From NCBI GenBank assembly GCA_012267605.1, contig JAAXGF010000224.1, forward strand, positions 1-5,428: a DNA stretch of 5,428 nt, given 5' to 3'. The position numbers and the translations under genes were made by a program. Shown here in pieces: positions 1-5,428 of the stretch (positions within the stretch are counted from its first letter, which is position 1; each line of letters opens with the position of its first letter). The DNA is from Alphaproteobacteria bacterium (GTDB lineage Bacteria > Pseudomonadota > Alphaproteobacteria > JAAXGF01). The notes under the pieces were generated by a model. That model did not search any database. It saw nothing but the letters and a program-made list of their open reading frames with translations, and was not told where the DNA came from.

Positions 1-3000
1 AGCCAAGTATGGGCGGATACCGGCGTCTGATGCGACGGGCCAATGGGACACTAAGAGTGCACGGCTGCCGGCGTAGAAAAATGCCTTGGCCAAGCCCGAG
101 AGACCCTCTGCGCCAGACCGGTCCCCAGCGGCGGTATTGCAGGCCGAAAGCACCACCCAATCAGCGTCTAAGGCGAGATGACGGGCGATCTCGCTGGCCG
201 TCAATAGGCCATCGTCCTCGTCCGTGGCCACATCGGGGGGCGTCAATGCCAGGGCTGGTTCGTGCACGCCTCCGATATCGCCAGCCACCAAGCCGTGCGT
301 GGCGAAGGCGATTACACGGACATTCGACAAATCGGCGTTTCGGACATTCGACTCGGAAGCCTCGCTTGCAAGCAGCAGTTCCCCGCCGCCGAGGCTTTTA
401 GCCATGGCCTTCAACTCGACCTCGGTGTCGGGCAACGGTGAGAGTCGGCGTATGGCGTCGACGTCGGCTCTATTGCCCCGGTAGAGGCTAGTGCCATCGA
501 GCCCTCGGGTACCGCCAGCTTTTCCCTTGAAGGAGGGGTTGCCGATGCCGTGAAAGGGAATCAATGCGCGGGCGTTGGCCGCGAACTCACGCAAAGCGCG
601 AAGCGATGAGATTGATGGAAGAACCGTCAACGCATAATGCCGTGCTAGCCAAGGCACATCACGATATCCCGAGATGTCCTCTACAGGCGCGTTGGGCTTC
701 TCGGTTACGAGTACGCCCAATGGCAAGCTCTGCAGGCCGCCGTCGGGGACCACAAATACGTGACGGGCATCGGCCAATAACGATGCGGCCGGCGCAAAGA
801 TTCGCTGATAAAGATCGAATGCTGCCGTGGTTTCGAAGGGTGGGATATCAGTCAACCGTCTGATTCGAATTCCGGTTGGGTCTAACATTGCCCTAAGATT
901 CGTCACTGCTGCGTCAAGTTCCTGCCGACCGATTTCCAGTCGGAATAGTTCTGCCCGATCGGACCTAAGGCCAAACAGGAACAATTCATTGTTCGCGGTC
1001 AGCCATGACAGTACCGCCTCGTCAGGATTGAGCAATGCCTGGGTCTCGTTCAGTGGCACCGGCTGTGGGTTGGCGATTTCGGCATATTTGGGAAAGTTTT
1101 TCGCAAGGCTCTGGTCCAATATCGCAAGCTGTCCATCGGTGTCCGACAGTTCCCGACGCAAATTCGATTCGGCCTGTTGGTCGCGTGCGCTCGATGGTCG
1201 ACTTGCCGCGTTGACGAGCGCCGATTCTATTGCGCTCAAACGGTCCGCCAATCGCTGTCGCTCGCGCACTGCCGCCGCAAGAGAGTCGCCGCCGGCGGCG
1301 AAGCGCGCCGCCATGTTGGCGACCGCCTGTGCCGTGCGCGAGGCTCGGGCCCTTTGCCCGATTTCAAACGCTTCGGCCGTCAATGACGCACGCCGCTCGG
1401 GGAATTCTCCGATGATTAGTTCGGCAAGCCGTACGTGGCGCAGAAACGCGAAGCGATTGGCTTTCGACTCGGCCACGCCATCCGCCGAGCGCCGGCCACT
1501 GGACCGGTCAGCGCGTTTGGCGAGGATGGCCACCGCCTCACGGATACCGCTGAACGCCTCTTCGTACCGCCCTTGTTCACTATGCATGGCCGCCATATTG
1601 TTCAAACTTACGGCGACATCGCGGTGGTCGTTACCAAGGGCGTTGCGCCGGATTTTCAGTGCACGTTTGTACAACGGTTCCGCTTCGTCGTGCTGGTCGC
1701 GATTGTCCTGCAACGAGGCGAGGTTGTTTAGTATGGTCGCAAGGTAAGGATGTTCGGGGCCGAGTACCCGTTCGACGATTGAGATAGCCTGGTCATAGAG
1801 TGGCCTTGCCGCATCATATTGGTGCCGGCTATCGTACAGCAGTGCCAGATTATTGAGACTTTCGGCCACGTCAGTATGGTCGGACCCTAGAACGCTTTCC
1901 CGGATGGACAACGCTCGCTCGAGAAGCGGCTCCACGGCATCCTGGCGATCGGTCGACTGATAGAGTGCGGCCAAGTTATTGAGGCTGTTGGCTACCCTGG
2001 CGTGATCCGGCCCAAGCGCAGATTCCATGATCGCCAAGGCTCGCTCGTATAGTGACTCGGCCTCGTCGTACCGGGCCTGATCTTCATAAAATCCGGCTAG
2101 GTTATGTAGGGCGGTGGCGACATCCGGGTGGTCCAAACCATAAACCTTCTCCCGAATGTCCAATGAGCGCGCATAATATGACTCAGCCTCTACAAAGCGG
2201 CCTTGGAAACTGTAAAGCGCAGCCAGATTATTGATCAGAATCGCGATGTCCGGGTGCTCGGGTCCCACTACCTTTTCCCACGCGGCGAGTGATTCTTTGT
2301 ACATTGACTCGGCCGCCGAGAATCGGCCCTGGCTGTCATAAAGCAAGGCGAGATTATTCAGGCTCTGGGCCGTATCGGGATGGTCGGGGCCTAGGGCTTT
2401 TCGGCGGATGGCTAGCGCCCGGTCGTAGAGGGATTCCGCAGCGTCGTAGTGGCCAAGGAAAACGTACAAAGCGGCCAAATTGTTGAGGCCCCCGGCAACC
2501 TGTGGATGGTCGGAGCCAAGCGCCTTTTCGTTGATCGCCAGGGCACGTTTGTAGAATTGCTCGGATTCGCCGTAGCGGCCCAGGGAGTCGTATAGGAAGG
2601 CAATATTGTTGAGGCTTTGAGCGACATCCGGGTGGTCAAGACCTAGGGTGGTCTGCCGGATAGTTAGCGAGCGTTCGTAGAGCGCCTCAGCGTCAGTATA
2701 GCGACCTAGGCTTTCGTAGAGCGCGGCCAGATTGTTAAGGGTATTTGCAACCCGCGGATCTTCCGGGCCGAGGATCGCCTCCCGGATCGATAACGCGCGG
2801 CGATACAACGGCTCGGCCTCCGCGTAGCGTCCCTGATTATCGTACAGTGCGCCGAGGTTATTGAGACTTTGAGCGACGTCCGGGTGATCGGTGCCGAAAG
2901 TGGTCTCTCGAATCGCGAGGGCCCGTTCGTACAAATCCTCCGCTTCGTCGTATTGGCCAGTGTCCCTGTAGTGGGCCGCCAGGTTGTTGAGACTGTTCGC

Positions 3001-3351
3001 GACACCCGGGTGGTCAGAGCCCAGAACCGATTCCCTGATCGTCAAGGATCGGCGATACAAGGGTTCCGCCTGTTCATACTTTCCTTGGACACTGTAAAGC
3101 GTTGCCAGATTGCCAAGCAGCGTCGCGACATTGGGATCGTTTGGACCAAGGACGCCCTCCATGACCTTCAAGAGCTTTTCCGCTTGCTCCGCGGCTTCCG
3201 CGTATTGCCCCTGTTCGTAGAGTTCGACCAATTTCTGATTCAGCGCCGCCGCTTCGGCCCAATGGATCAGCGGCAGGTTCGGATTCGGCAGCCAAACAGA
3301 TCGGCCAAAGAAGGAGAGGAGTAGGGCGATGATCCTTGGCGCTAGGAACAT
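1..3351 (-). CDS. TPR-CHAT protein, putative exported cysteine protease (C-terminus cut by window edge)
   Basis: At least 1117 residues, with no stop before the window edge. Order seen: a hydrophobic N-terminus (about residues 5-16, IIALLLSFF), a partial TPR-like unit (about 30-74), twelve tandem 42-residue TPRs (75-578), a degenerate thirteenth unit, a charged coiled-coil-like linker (about 685-740), and a CHAT domain from about residue 770. CHAT hallmarks are VVPDGGLQSLPLGVL (around D870), FATHG with the presumed catalytic His1019, and LSACNTA with the presumed nucleophile Cys1071, then LLVSHWPV. CHAT proteins are caspase/separase-like peptidases, and TPR arrays usually bind a partner or sense a signal. 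The dyad is intact, so activity is plausible; the substrate is unknown. ATG 3351-3349 was chosen because it gives the signal-like N-terminus and overlaps the carrier-protein stop by 10 bp. It lacks a clear Shine-Dalgarno site, suggesting translational coupling. The hydrophobic segment implies export or inner-membrane anchoring, but no clear AXA cleavage site follows. Confidence 0.93.
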   Translation of the reverse strand, partial: MFLAPRIIALLLSFFGRSVWLPNPNLPLIHWAEAAALNQKLVELYEQGQYAEAAEQAEKLLKVMEGVLGPNDPNVATLLGNLATLYSVQGKYEQAEPLYRRSLTIRESVLGSDHPGVANSLNNLAAHYRDTGQYDEAEDLYERALAIRETTFGTDHPDVAQSLNNLGALYDNQGRYAEAEPLYRRALSIREAILGPEDPRVANTLNNLAALYESLGRYTDAEALYERSLTIRQTTLGLDHPDVAQSLNNIAFLYDSLGRYGESEQFYKRALAINEKALGSDHPQVAGGLNNLAALYVFLGHYDAAESLYDRALAIRRKALGPDHPDTAQSLNNLALLYDSQGRFSAAESMYKESLAAWEKVVGPEHPDIAILINNLAALYSFQGRFVEAESYYARSLDIREKVYGLDHPDVATALHNLAGFYEDQARYDEAESLYERALAIMESALGPDHARVANSLNNLAALYQSTDRQDAVEPLLERALSIRESVLGSDHTDVAESLNNLALLYDSRHQYDAARPLYDQAISIVERVLGPEHPYLATILNNLASLQDNRDQHDEAEPLYKRALKIRRNALGNDHRDVAVSLNNMAAMHSEQGRYEEAFSGIREAVAILAKRADRSSGRRSADGVAESKANRFAFLRHVRLAELIIGEFPERRASLTAEAFEIGQRARASRTAQAVANMAARFAAGGDSLAAAVRERQRLADRLSAIESALVNAASRPSSARDQQAESNLRRELSDTDGQLAILDQSLAKNFPKYAEIANPQPVPLNETQALLNPDEAVLSWLTANNELFLFGLRSDRAELFRLEIGRQELDAAVTNLRAMLDPTGIRIRRLTDIPPFETTAAFDLYQRIFAPAASLLADARHVFVVPDGGLQSLPLGVLVTEKPNAPVEDISGYRDVPWLARHYALTVLPSISSLRALREFAANARALIPFHGIGNPSFKGKAGGTRGLDGTSLYRGNRADVDAIRRLSPLPDTEVELKAMAKSLGGGELLLASEASESNVRNADLSNVRVIAFATHGLVAGDIGGVHEPALALTPPDVATDEDDGLLTASEIARHLALDADWVVLSACNTAAGDRSGAEGLSGLAKAFFYAGSRALLVSHWPVASDAGIRPYLA
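1618..3129 (-). repeat. Twelve in-register 126-bp tandem repeats encoding 42-residue TPRs
   Basis: Twelve consecutive units of exactly 126 bp lie within the TPR-CHAT gene. Units start at 3129, 3003, 2877, 2751, 2625, 2499, 2373, 2247, 2121, 1995, 1869 and 1743. Each encodes a close variant of VAxSLNNLAxLY, then GRYxEAExLYxRALxIRE, then LGxDHPD. This is the kinesin-light-chain-like TPR_10/TPR_12 pattern common in TPR-CHAT proteins. A thirteenth unit starts at 1617 and loses the pattern after about 30 residues; a partial one precedes 3129. No unit is gained or lost out of phase. The units are diverged at DNA level, so the array looks old rather than recently expanded. The antisense strand stays open over long stretches because of this periodicity. 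Confidence 0.95.
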
Positions 3352-3572
3352 TTGTCTTTGAGGATGCGCGCGATATCTTCGATACTCGAAATTTCTACAA
3401 TCGATTCGGGATCGAGTTCCCGATTCAATGCCTCTTCGATCGCGATGATGATGCGCAAACGGGCGATGCTGTCCCAGAGGTCGACGGAATCGATTGACGC
3501 GTCATCCGAGATTTCGCTTGGATCAACTTCGAGCGCCTTCGCCAATAGATCCCTTGCGTCGACAGCAGTCAT
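3342..3572 (-). CDS. Acyl/peptidyl carrier protein (phosphopantetheine-binding)
   Basis: This 76-residue protein matches the PP-binding carrier fold in length and pattern. Helix 1 is ARDLLAKALEV. The LWDSIARLRIIIAIEEALN segment holds the 4'-phosphopantetheine site at Ser35 in a D-S-I motif, and IVEISSIEDIARIL is the last helix. A holo-carrier would tether an acyl or aminoacyl group as a thioester in the cytoplasm. The WDSI form is typical of stand-alone carrier proteins in sugar-modification and secondary-metabolism loci rather than of the fatty-acid-synthesis AcpP, which is usually DSL. ATG 3572-3570 is preferred because it forms an ATGA overlap with the GNAT stop. An in-frame ATG at 3602 would add ten residues and is possible. 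Neither start has a strong ribosome binding site. The TAG stop lies inside the TPR-CHAT start region. No dedicated ligase, ketosynthase or phosphopantetheinyl transferase is visible, so the cargo is unknown. Confidence 0.88.
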   Translation of the reverse strand: MTAVDARDLLAKALEVDPSEISDDASIDSVDLWDSIARLRIIIAIEEALNRELDPESIVEISSIEDIARILKDKCS

Positions 3573-4158
3573 CGGTGGGGTGACGTTTTCCGCGCTCGCC
3601 ATTCGCGGCGCAACAAACCAAATACAAGCTGGTCGATTCGACCTCCGGTGACCGACTTTAGGTGCTCCCGCAACACACCTTCGCACGTAAAACCCTGAGC
3701 CTTGTAGTTGAACACCGCGGGAAAATTGCGTGCGAAGGGCTTGCCCCAAACCTTGTGTATAGCCAGGCGTTCGAACAAAAAATCGAGGATCGCCGCACGC
3801 GTCTCGATGACGACGCCCTTTCCCCAATAGTCGCGTTCGCCGATGACGACGTTCGTTATCGCGGTAGCTTGGCGAATGTCGCAAAGCACCGAGTAAAATC
3901 CGATGTGACAGTTTCCTTTTTTGTGAAAATGCCGAGTCCAAACAACACTTTGTTGTCAAATCTTTGAACATACCTTACGAACTCTTCGCGCTTTACCTCA
4001 CGAACCGGAAGGTTGAGAGTTTGAATGACCTCGGGATCGCCAGTCCAGGCGATAAATTGATTGGTGACGTCGGCGGGTGTCATTGAGCGCACGAAGAACC
4101 GAGAGGTTTCCAGGCACAGAGGCTGCCCAAGCTGCCATGACATGGCGGTGCATTTCAT
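3569..4158 (-). CDS. GNAT-family N-acetyltransferase, encoded in two frames (-1 shift at 3916-3922)
   Basis: The first part (ATG 4158 to 3916) encodes 81 residues including SRFFVRSMTPAD and TGDPEVIQTLNLP, the usual N-terminal half of a RimJ/RimL-type (Acetyltransf_3) GNAT. The second part, one frame back, continues as GNCHIGFYSVLCDIR and VVIGERDYWGKGVVIE, which carries the R-x-x-W-G-K-G acetyl-CoA pyrophosphate loop, then NFPAVFNYKAQGF near the C-terminus. Joined at the slippery site, the product is 196 residues, normal for the family. Without the shift, translation stops at 3856 and gives a 100-residue protein without the acetyl-CoA loop. Likely reaction: acetyl transfer to an amino group on a sugar or protein; the substrate is not readable. 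The ATG at 4158 has no good ribosome binding site, and an in-frame ATG at 4143 is an alternative. The stop overlaps the carrier-protein start as ATGA. The gene may be intact with a sequencing error, recoded, or a recent pseudogene. Confidence 0.82.
3916..3922 (-). other. Slippery heptamer A AAA AAG at the GNAT frame junction
   Basis: Read on the minus strand the gene has codons ACA AAA AAG, so the heptamer A AAA AAG sits in the exact zero-frame register required for -1 tandem slippage, as in E. coli dnaX. After the slip the next codons are GGA AAC TGT CAC, which begin the conserved second half of the GNAT. A seventh A in the run would also restore the frame. No SD-like stimulator is obvious just upstream. 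A possible imperfect stem lies roughly 40 nt downstream, farther than the usual spacer of 5-9 nt. The motif is certain; its function is not. Confidence 0.5.
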
Positions 4159-4234
4159 TTCGGTAAACCGGCTGACGCAAAACGAAAGAGTGACTCAAAC
4201 CCGCGCGGCGTCTTGGATGGGGGTACCGACCAGG
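4159..4234. other. Short intergenic gap without recognisable signal
   Basis: Seventy-six bases separate the small exported protein from the GNAT start. I see no terminator-like hairpin with a T-run, no convincing promoter and no RNA gene. Read-through from the upstream gene is therefore plausible, but an internal promoter cannot be excluded. Confidence 0.4.
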
Positions 4235-4558
4235 CTATGAAGGATCGACCTCTTTGTTGCGCTCCCAAATCCCCACGCCGTCGCGGATATGACACTCTAA
4301 TGGGTCTTCCTCATGGCCGAGTTGGGCGCCTTCACTATAGGTTTTCCCCTCGTAATGACAGAGGATGGGAGAGGGGATGGAGATTTCCGATGGGGCGAGG
4401 GAGGTGTCGTGGCCAATGGTATCCGAACCGTCAGAATCTGGTTCGGCTTCAACCACGCCGCTTTCCATTGTAATCAAACTGTCGGTCAAGACGATCCCGG
4501 CAAGCGCACCGCCGAGCAAAACGATTGCCAAGACGCTCGAGACAAAGCTGGTATTCAT
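4235..4558 (-). CDS. Small exported or membrane-anchored two-cysteine protein, DUF1496-like
   Basis: This 107-residue protein has a clear N-terminal hydrophobic helix (about residues 5-25, VSSVLAIVLLGGALAGIVL), a low-complexity acidic Ser/Asp/Glu linker (about 33-62) and a compact C-terminal module: C67-HYEGKTYSEGAQL, then PLEC89-HIRDGVGIWER. The C-x-Y-x-G-K-x-Y-x-x-G-A pattern with a second Cys about 20 residues later resembles the DUF1496 or von Willebrand C-like mini-domain. That suggests one disulfide in the periplasm or at the surface. ATG 4558 is supported by a GGAGA site six bases upstream. It is the first gene of the minus-strand string, 76 bp before the GNAT start, with no terminator seen between them. 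Function unknown; the family match is by eye and tentative. Confidence 0.75.
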   Translation of the reverse strand: MNTSFVSSVLAIVLLGGALAGIVLTDSLITMESGVVEAEPDSDGSDTIGHDTSLAPSEISIPSPILCHYEGKTYSEGAQLGHEEDPLECHIRDGVGIWERNKEVDPS

Positions 4559-4564
4559 ATCGTG

Positions 4565-4569
4565 TCTCC
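4565..4569 (-). promoter_or_regulatory. Ribosome binding site GGAGA of the small exported protein
   Basis: GGAGA lies six bases upstream of ATG 4558 on the minus strand. It is the only good Shine-Dalgarno match among the minus-strand genes here and decides this start. The downstream genes appear to rely on overlap coupling instead. Confidence 0.7.
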
Positions 4570-4622
4570 GACGATGCGAGTTTCCTTTTCGGTTGGGCAG
4601 GATAGCGTGGTGCGCGTCGAAA

Positions 4623-4653
4623 GCGCAACAACCGCGTGGACTGTTGTTCGCGC
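4623..4653. promoter_or_regulatory. Inverted repeat in the divergent intergenic region, possible operator
   Basis: GCGCAACAA (4623-4631) is mirrored by TTGTT-C-GCGC (4644-4653), giving nine paired bases with one bulged C around a 12-nt centre. It lies between the divergent start codons, 65 bp from the minus-strand start and about 100 bp from the MBOAT start. It could be a regulator site or an mRNA hairpin in the 5' leader of the minus-strand genes. A TTGACG hexamer (4658-4663, plus strand) follows but has no convincing -10 partner. Confidence 0.3.
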
Positions 4654-4690
4654 GGAATTGACGTTAGCTGGTGAGGCGTCGATTGCTGAT

Positions 4691-4725
4691 ATGCAATGTA
4701 GTCGAAGATAGTTCGAGAACTGCAT
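4691..4725. promoter_or_regulatory. Nested inverted repeat ATGCA/TCGAA-N5-TTCGA/TGCAT, possible operator
   Basis: TCGAA (4702-4706) and TTCGA (4712-4716) flank five bases. Around them ATGCA (4691-4695) and TGCAT (4721-4725) form a second, nearly concentric pair, with centres at 4709 and 4708. The site lies 32 bp before the MBOAT start in an AT-richer stretch, where a promoter or operator would be expected. Short arms can arise by chance, so this is only a candidate. Confidence 0.3.
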
Positions 4726-4756
4726 GATTTAAGAATTACTGGGTCCAACGCGTGAG

Positions 4757-5314
4757 ATGCTTTACAATTCCTACGTATTCATCTTCCTTTTTCTACCTAT
4801 CGTCGTTGCCGGCTATTACGCGCTTGGGCGAAGGCGAACCATCGCTATCGCGTTGGTCGTCGGTGCCTCGCTGTTTTACTACGGGTATTGGAATCCCAAA
4901 TACGTTGCGCTTCTCCTTGCCTCAATCGGCGCGAACTATATCATCGGGTGCGCAATTGTGCGTTGGGGTGGCGCGGCTGCAAAGTCATTTCTCGTCCTCG
5001 GCATTGTCGGCAACCTTGCCCTATTGGGATATTTTAAATACGCTAATTTTTTTCTTGAGACGATAAACAGGAGCGCGGAATTCGCGTCTCCAAACGGCGA
5101 TATCGTGCTTCCACTGGCGATTTCGTTCTTCACCTTTCAGCAGATTACTTACCTGGTAGACACGTTCCGCGGACAGGTTCGCGAGCACGCGTTTCTTACC
5201 TATATGCTGTTCGTTTCCTTCTTTCCCCAACTCATCGCCGGACCAATCGTCCACCACGGCGAAATGATGCCTCAGTTCGCGCGGAAGACCCCGCGGGCGC
5301 GTATATTTGAGCAC
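4757..5314 (+). CDS. AlgI-type MBOAT O-acyltransferase, 5' part only
   Basis: The start MLYNSYVFIFLFLPIVV is the near-invariant N-terminus of AlgI-like membrane-bound O-acyltransferases. Hydrophobic segments lie at about residues 5-22, 29-43, 48-66, 77-95, 116-135 and 146-165. Family motifs are YFKYANFF (92-99), LPLAISFFTFQQITYLVD (118-135) and FPQLIAGPIVHHGEMMPQF (156-174). These proteins move acyl groups across the inner membrane to an exopolysaccharide or another exported acceptor, usually with an SGNH/AlgJ-X partner. The expected length is about 470-500 residues, and the catalytic histidine lies in the missing half. Recognisable sequence ends at about residue 186 (RIFEHL). The frame stays open to the window end, but what follows is hydrophilic and Gly/Arg-rich, so the gene is interrupted or the assembly joins two loci. 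ATG 4757 has only a weak preceding GTGAG. It is transcribed divergently from the minus-strand genes. Confidence 0.88.
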
Positions 5315-5428
5315 CTACCCCGACTTCCGCAACTCGGGGGTCGCGAAGATGCTAACCCATTGATTTTCCACAATCGGACCTCCAAAGGTCGGCACTACAG
5401 GGCGCCAAATGGAGGGGGCGAATCGAGG
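5315..5428. mobile_element. Foreign sequence interrupting the MBOAT gene, probable insertion-element end
   Basis: From about 5315 the MBOAT similarity stops abruptly. The segment begins with CTACCCCGA and has an inverted repeat CCCCGA (5318-5323)/TCGGGG (5334-5339), then GACCT (5377-5381)/AGGTC (5386-5390). On the minus strand a frame is open from the window end to a TAG at 5317-5315, with a C-terminus reading ATPELRKSG. It could be the end of a gene in the inserted sequence, or chance. No transposase motif fits in 114 bases and the other end is not visible, so element family and target duplication cannot be given. An assembly join at a repeat is the main alternative. Confidence 0.4.

Noticed and set aside
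827..1747. A 306-codon plus-strand open frame, plus other plus-strand frames over 9-863, 2052-2486 and 2869-3324
   Set aside because: They are antisense to the TPR-CHAT gene, have Arg/Ser-rich low-information translations with no motif, and follow from its 126-bp periodicity and codon bias.
1618..3129. Possible CRISPR or satellite array because of strict periodicity
   Set aside because: The period is 126 bp with no spacers, and each unit encodes a TPR in one continuous frame.
3074..3295. Minus-strand frame starting at 3295, in another frame at the beginning of the TPR-CHAT gene
   Set aside because: The translation is featureless and overlaps the in-frame TPR-CHAT coding sequence, which continues upstream to the better start at 3351.
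3834..3878. Imperfect stem (TTCGCC...GGCGAA with an inner GATAACGA/TCGTCATC hairpin) as a frameshift stimulator
   Set aside because: It starts about 40 nt after the heptamer, beyond the usual spacing, and contains a mismatch and a 10-nt one-sided bulge. It is kept only as something to fold in a comparative test.
3342..3971. A 209-codon reading of the carrier-protein frame starting at 3971
   Set aside because: Only the last 76-86 residues look like a protein family. The upstream part is the wrong frame of the GNAT gene, and the ATGA overlap places the start at 3572.
4658..4692. Plus-strand sigma-70 promoter from TTGACG at 4658-4663
   Set aside because: No acceptable -10 hexamer occurs 16-18 bases downstream; the sequence there is GATTGC or ATTGCT.
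4213..4711. Plus-strand frames opposite the small exported protein
   Set aside because: They lack ribosome binding sites and family motifs. The minus-strand reading has a signal-like helix, a cysteine module and a good GGAGA site.

Overview
The window looks like a moderately GC-rich, Gram-negative-type bacterial chromosome or contig. The signs are an exported-looking TPR protein, an AlgI-type membrane O-acyltransferase and a predominance of G/C third positions. The taxon cannot be fixed from the sequence; a proteobacterium or planctomycete would both fit. Almost everything is coding, and the long plus-strand reading frames in positions 1-3340 are only shadows of one large minus-strand gene.

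Layout. Positions 1-4558 hold a minus-strand gene string, read from right to left: a small exported two-cysteine protein (4558-4235), a 76-bp gap with nothing recognisable, a GNAT N-acetyltransferase (4158-3569), an acyl/peptidyl carrier protein (3572-3342), and a TPR-CHAT putative cysteine protease (3351 to beyond position 1). The last three overlap: ATGA between GNAT and carrier protein, then 10 bp between carrier protein and TPR-CHAT. This points to one transcript with translational coupling. The TPR-CHAT protein has a hydrophobic N-terminus, twelve exactly 42-residue TPR units, a coiled-coil linker and a CHAT domain with an intact His/Cys pair. The window edge cuts off its C-terminus.

The GNAT gene needs a -1 frame change. 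The switch falls exactly on A AAA AAG, a classic slippery heptamer placed in the correct zero frame. It is either a single-base loss in a homopolymer (real or a sequencing error) or programmed frameshifting.

Positions 4559-4756 are a divergent intergenic region with two inverted repeats that may be operators. From 4757 on the plus strand an AlgI/MBOAT gene begins, but its homology stops near 5314. The remaining 114 bases are unlike any MBOAT, carry short inverted repeats and look like the end of an inserted element or an assembly junction.

Working idea (inference): the carrier protein, GNAT and divergent MBOAT belong to an acyl-transfer or surface-modification locus. A TPR-CHAT protease is translationally tied to the carrier protein, an unusual partner for a CHAT protein.
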